Origin: Monosporascus cannonballus
Taxonomy: Eukaryota > Ascomycota > Sordariomycetes > Xylariales
Reading direction: 5' to 3'
NCBI GenBank assembly: GCA_004154925.1
Contig: QJNS01000189.1
Coordinates: 86,639-150,638, forward strand
DNA length: 64,000 nt
Shown here piece after piece: positions 57,461 through 64,000 of the stretch (its first letter is position 1; the number at the start of each line of letters is the position of its first letter). Below the pieces are notes generated by a model. It did no database searches and had not been told where the DNA came from. It was given only the letters and a program-made list of their open reading frames with translations. The translations under genes and the position numbers were made by a program.

Positions 57461-59069
57461 TCTTGTAAGGGCGATACTACCCGATGTTGCGGATACGAGA
57501 AAGGGACGCTATTAGAGATACCCAATGCGGAACAGATCTCCAGTGACTGGATATAGAACCGGGCGATGCCCGATTACAACACCACAGGGCGAGGATTTTA
57601 GATCTCCTCTCATATATGTCTTAGTTGACAACGCCGCTTGTGATATTATCTATCTTACTAAGCGAGCAGCCAGCCTTGCGAAACCGCAGTATGGAGATGC
57701 AAAACGTAGGAATGTTCGGGACCGACGCACAAGCAGCTGCGACTAACACGCATATGCAAAGGAGGACCAGTTCGCTTGGCAGAGCGGGAGTAACGAGAAG
57801 GATTCCTTGGTCTACGGGGCGCAATTGCCTTATAGGGGAATTCATCCCACATGCTCCTGGGCGGTTCTTGTCGAGCCCATGGATCGGGGGGGGAGTGTGG
57901 TTACGTTAAACTCGTGGGCCGTGCTAGTTGGTGGGTGCGGGAGGGGGATACGACCAAGGGATACGGCTGTGCCTAATCTCACCGCGCTCCTTCAGGGTTC
58001 AGCCGCTCATCGCAGTCCCCTCCCCCAGCACCGGTGGCCCGAATGGGTGCACCAACGTTAGGGGCTTGCGGGTGTCCAATACCAGCACTGTTTTACACAG
58101 CCAGGCGATAGACTGGTCACACGAGACGAGGACACGATTCGGCACAATTAGGTCCCGGAAGACAGCCTCCCTTTATTTACAGGGGGGAAAAGGGGGTACT
58201 GTCTAAATAACGAATTGACGTATCCACCAACGCAGTAGGCGCTGCGCTTCTTTCACCACCACTCAAACATGTTTGAGGATGTCTCTAAGCATCCTCTTTC
58301 AGGGTCACATCGCCCGAAGTTTCAATGGCATTCCTCCCGGCGTTGCTAGGCCCAGTCGCTGGCCCGGAAAGCCCTGTCGTTCGCCGGGTCGCAATTGGCG
58401 GTTTCTTCCGATGCTGCTACGCGAAACTTGCATTGAAACTCTTGCTCGGTAACGCTGATGACTTTCCGCTTTTGGACATGCCTAGACACGCTTATGACAT
58501 TGAAAGGAAGAGAAAAGAAAGCAGATGGATATCTGGCAGGATGGCGTGCATGGCACCTACAAAGATTAAACCCTGCACGTTGGCATAAGAGAGACCATGC
58601 AGGTCTCAATCCCGTTATCTCATCTTCTAAAAGTCGGAAGGGGCTCTTCCATCGCAGGCGCGGCGTAGCACCTCGTCTAGTCGTCGGTACGAGTGATTGA
58701 GAGGGGTGGAGAACCACGCCGCTACCACGGCTGCCGCACAGGGTGTCCTGTAATATTGCTTCCTAAACCATTCGTGCGACCAGCTGCGGTTGGGTCGGTC
58801 CGCATGTGATACTACCCTCTGGGAGCTCCTAAGCGGAGACGCCCAGACCTGCGTTGCCAAGGGGGCCAGAGCCGACGTGTCAAATGATGGGCACGGGTGG
58901 GACATGCACGTAATGACGACGGCGGGCGAGCATCAATCACCACCCGTCTCGTGGTCTACATAGATCATCCATGTGCAATTAGACCGGGTCACTCTGGATC
59001 GTGGCGCGGCTCCCCAGTTCGAGATCAGATTCACTCGGCGATCCGCTTACCGCCCGCGTTACTGCGACC
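57461..59069. promoter_or_regulatory. divergent intergenic region of pump and monooxygenase
   Basis: About 1.6 kb separates the two start codons, so it holds both promoters. No coding frame is convincing. A GAGGATG/CATCCTC inverted repeat at about 58274-58293 is visible. I assign no specific factor site. Confidence 0.4.
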
Positions 59070-60773
<1,704 letters not shown>

Positions 60774-62692
60774 GCAACACGTAGATGTTCGCTCTCACGC
60801 CTGTGCGCCATGCATGTCGTTTCCTGGTGCCTTCAAATAAATTTAGGCTAATCTGCGTTGACTAATCACAACCATGGACTCGAGCTATCTGTAATGAAAG
60901 TGAAATTGTAGCATGCAGAACTGGGGACTGAGCGCGACGAGGCTTCGCCCTTTGGCGTCGCTCGCGACGCGTGGAATTTTCCGTTTCCGACACTGCCCAC
61001 CCACTTCTCCAAGGCTGCTCCCCTATTGCGCCTGGGATAACGTCTCCCGGTTCCGTCCAGGGGCTTTATTGTTGAATGAAGGGTCATAGAGTTCTCGAAA
61101 GGGTGGTCTATCTGCTTGGGGTATTCCGTGATGTTTTCGCTCTCTTCTGTCAGAGTCGCTTTAACGCCTCCGCGTGCATCTTATGCCCTTCTGATCCAGT
61201 CCCTACGCCACATCGCTTGGGGCTCACTCAGCTGAAGCCTACAATAGTAACTATAGGGGCTTCCGCGTTTAGGGATAGGAAGCCCGCTGCATGCTGTTCT
61301 CCTATAAAAGTATCGGTAAGCTTAGGCTGAAATGCCTCAAGTACGTCGGCGTTCAACCCAGCAAGTACATCTTAGCGGGTAGATCTAACCGTATTTATCA
61401 GTCAGGTCGGTCTTCGGACGCCGCTAGTAAGGATCAGTAGCCGAGGCCCACCCGAGTTCGTCCTCAGGTCTAGCTTCGGGATGGAATGTAAGTTATTGCG
61501 TGCTTATGATCAGCCCAAGCTTTTCTGCCCCCGGTTCGTGGGAGAAGCATATTCGATCTCGTTGGGGATTGCAACCACGCTCCTTGTGCGACCAAACACG
61601 CCGCTTAATCGCTGGTATCGCATCGGCGCCTGCCATCGTGTCCACTTCGGCGCATTTTTTGACCGGCGTCCTCATGATCTTGTCGTCCAGTTCATATACA
61701 AATGGTCGCTCGCCTCTAAGGCGATATACGTTTCGACCACCGCGTAATTATTTAAATATCCCCAAACCGCTATTACCAACGAATCCCATATCCTAATGAT
61801 GCGAAACGTATATATCTAGTAGCCATGAGCTGAATTCCTTTTTCTTTCCTTTCTCTCTCTCTCGCGCGCTTCGCAAGAATTATGTGCAGCTCTGGGACTA
61901 GCCAAGATGCGTATCCTCCTCGCCTTACTCCGAATCGTATATGAAGGCGAAAGCGTGTAGATAAGTCATTCAGAGGACGCGGCATCGTCTAAAGAGCATC
62001 CACAGTACACAAGGTCTCCTGAGCAGTTGAACTGTGGTCTTGCATAGCGCGATGGTGCGATATGATTCCTGCAAATTTAAGACGAGTCGTATATTGAAGA
62101 CCAAACATATATAGGTAACAATCCACCCTGGAGAGTGGTAAAGAATGGGTACTTCTTCGCAAGCATTATCTTCCGTGTTAACGATAATAGAGTAGATTAA
62201 TCTGTGATTCAACGCCTGCCGTGCATGACCTAATTATGAGGTGACCCCCGTATAAACGAGACAGCTGGTCCGTTACAGAGGGCGCTCTGTGGAACTTCGT
62301 GCGCGGTATGGATTTCGCGTGGTGAATCGTGTTGAGAGAATACAAGCCGCCACGTCCCGTTTTATGGGTCCTAGCGACAACTCCTTGGACGTTGCCGCGG
62401 CAACCCATCCCATAACCTCATCTCTTTCGCAGTCTTCTAAGGGGGGCGGGGCAATTCGGTAGCAGATGCAATGAAAGACGGCTACGGAGAGAGTCGAGAC
62501 ACAGCGGCTCCTTCGACCCGCGTCACATCGCAAAGCGCGCTCATGATCTCTGACTGAAGCAAGAGTCCCCTTGTATCCCTGGATTATTCCTATCAATGAC
62601 GATTAATACGTATTGAAACACCGTATACACATTCCCGGGCCAGGGATGCCCATCAGTTACTTGGTCTTCCTTCGCCCCTCTTCGCCTCATGC
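60774..62692. other. intergenic, no supported gene
   Basis: Several short ORFs on both strands (for example 61481-61796 and 61773-62596) have no domains or splice models. No RNA gene is seen. Confidence 0.5.
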
Positions 62693-63954
62693 CTACCACC
62701 CCTTGACCTTCTGCATGCTGCCCTCCTCGACGAGCGCCTTGTGCATGTCGAAGCTGTTGAACAGCAGGTGTGGCTCGTGGCCCATGCCCTTGCGCAGGCA
62801 CTCGAACTCGGCCTTCTCGAAGTAGTCCTTGAGGATGGGCTTGTAGACGGCGTGGGCGCACCTCTCGATGATGGTGCGTGCGCGCTCGCGGGGGCTCATG
62901 CCGCGGACGTCGGCGAGGCCGGCCTCGGTGACGACGACGTCGAGGTCGTGCTCCGTCTGGTCGACGTGGGTGCACATGGGCACGATGCACGAGACGCCGT
63001 GCGGGTCGGTCTTGGAGGGCCGCGTCGAGGGCGTGTGCATGATGCTGTACTTGGCGCTGCGCAGGAAGTCGGCCGACCCGCCGAGCCCGTTGAGCATGCG
63101 GCTGCCCATGACGTTGGTGCTGTTGGCGTGCGCGTAGATGTCGACCTCGACGGGCGTGTTCATGCCGATGACGCCGAGCCGGCGGATGATCTCGGGCGAG
63201 TTGGACACCTGCTGCGCGCGCAGCAGGAGCTTGTCGTGGTAGTTCTCCCAGTTGTCGTAGAAGCGCCTGAAGCCGTCGGGCGAGAAGCGCACGCTCGTCG
63301 CCGTCGCGAAGTCCAGCCGCCCGCTGTCGAACAGGTCCAGGAACGTGTCCTGGATGACCTCGGTCCAGACCTTGAGGTTCCAGAAGTTGGACTCGCTGAG
63401 CCCGCCGATGACGGCGTTGGCGATGTTGCCGATGCCCGACTGCAGGGGGAGCAGCGACTTGGGCATGCGCCCGTGCTTCACCTCGTGCTCGAAGAACTCG
63501 ATCAGGTGGCCGGCGATGGCCCGCGACGCGTCGTCCGCCGGCGTGTTGGGCGTCGTCTGGTCCTGGTAGTCGGATTCCAGCACGCCGACCACCTTCTCCG
63601 GGTCGATAGGGATCGACGTCGTGCCGATCCTGTCCTCGACGCCCATGATCAGGTACGGCTTCCTGCGCGGCGGCAGATCCGTCATGGTGATGTCGTGGAG
63701 GCCGTCGAAGCTCGGTATCGAGGTGTTGACCTCGATGATGATCTGGGCTCCGCGTCAGCTCGTGGCACGCGCGCGCGAGATGCGGTGCCGTCTCACCTTG
63801 TCGGCCAGCTGGACCAGCTCCGGCGTGGCGCCCACGGAAGCTCCGGGGACGATGCTGCCGTCCGGCTTGATCTCGGAGGCCTCAACGACCACCACGTCGA
63901 TGTTCCGGTTAGGCCGGTCCTTCGTGTAGAATCCCTGGCGGTCGTCAGCGGCCG
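62693..63954 (-). CDS. ACH1: acetyl-CoA hydrolase/transferase, 5' part missing
   Basis: The last two exons are visible: 63797-63954 and 62693-63742, separated by a 54-nt intron with an AGCTGAC branch site. They give about 402 residues. The frame reads [20 protein letters not shown], then [20 protein letters not shown], then [38 protein letters not shown] and [20 protein letters not shown] follow, ending MQKVKGW. These are hallmarks of fungal Ach1 (acu-8 type), a CoA transferase/hydrolase that handles acetyl-CoA, acetate and propionyl-CoA in mitochondria. The N-terminal portion (roughly 120 residues in the family) is not present in the window. A TGA at 63965-63967 and a likely acceptor at 63955-63956 mark the upstream exon edge. 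An apparent NotI-like GCGGCCGC and a G16 run follow. Confidence 0.88.
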
Positions 63955-63978
63955 CTTCCCGGGGTCACGGCCGTGCGC

Positions 63979-63994
63979 GGGGGGGGGGGGGGGG
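63979..63994. repeat. G16 homopolymer at window end
   Basis: A run of 16 G within about 25 bp of the ACH1 exon start. It resembles the tract at 54.8 kb and lies in presumed intron sequence. Confidence 0.8.
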
Positions 63995-64000
63995 CCGGGT

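Noticed and set aside
62541..62990. 149-codon Arg/His-rich minus-strand ORF
   Set aside because: It is an out-of-frame shadow of the acetyl-CoA hydrolase exon.

Overview
The window looks like a chromosome segment of a filamentous ascomycete (Pezizomycotina). Spliceosomal introns are short (47-99 nt) with GT..AG ends and CTAAC/CTGAC-like branch points. The nuclear tRNA genes carry introns. Typical Pezizomycotina families are present: a rhodopsin-like integral membrane protein, a TRI12-type MFS pump, a DUF3433-like protein and a salicylate-hydroxylase-type monooxygenase. Large AT-rich blocks carry the signature of repeat-induced point mutation (RIP): C-to-T/G-to-A decay and in-frame stops that are TAA/TAG but not TGA where I traced relic frames.

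Layout. 1-21.1 kb is an AT-rich, gene-free block of decayed transposons: an unrecognised relic ORF (4.9-5.5 kb), two inverted solo LTRs (9.7-10.9 kb), a Ty3/gypsy element with 190-bp LTRs and a perfect 5-bp target duplication (12.17-17.72 kb), and a short gag-only LTR element (18.34-19.82 kb). 21.1-23.4 kb is a small GC-rich island with one SET-domain gene and a dispersed repeat. 23.9-31.1 kb is a 7.2-kb Ty3/gypsy element on the minus strand with 420-bp LTRs, target duplication TATAA and an extra antisense gene relic between pol and its 3' LTR. It sits directly behind a three-gene tRNA cluster (Leu-Tyr-Glu, 31.1-31.5 kb). From 31.5 kb to the end the DNA is GC-rich and sparsely genic.

Genes in the GC-rich part: a small secreted protein (32.8 kb), a very large mucin-like DUF3433-type membrane protein (33.9-38.75 kb), a two-exon two-TM protein (40.0-40.6 kb), a secreted lipase-like hydrolase (41.8-43.2 kb), a secreted Cys/His-repeat protein next to a ZIP zinc transporter (47.8-51.5 kb), a rhodopsin-like membrane protein (52.2-53.8 kb), a divergent MFS pump and FAD monooxygenase (55.6-60.8 kb), and the 3' part of an acetyl-CoA hydrolase gene (62.7-64.0 kb).

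The most interesting system is the 47.8-51.5 kb pair. The secreted protein is little more than three copies of a C-x2-H-x5-C metal-site motif. The ZIP transporter next door carries three related motifs in its extracellular N-terminus. In both genes phase-2 introns cut the motif at the same codon. I read this as a zinc-capture protein and its transporter built from one duplicated exon module, resembling the known Pra1/Aspf2-ZrfC zincophore arrangement but lacking the Pra1 core domain. Gene models were spliced by hand from the sequence. No database search was possible, so family names rest on motif recognition.
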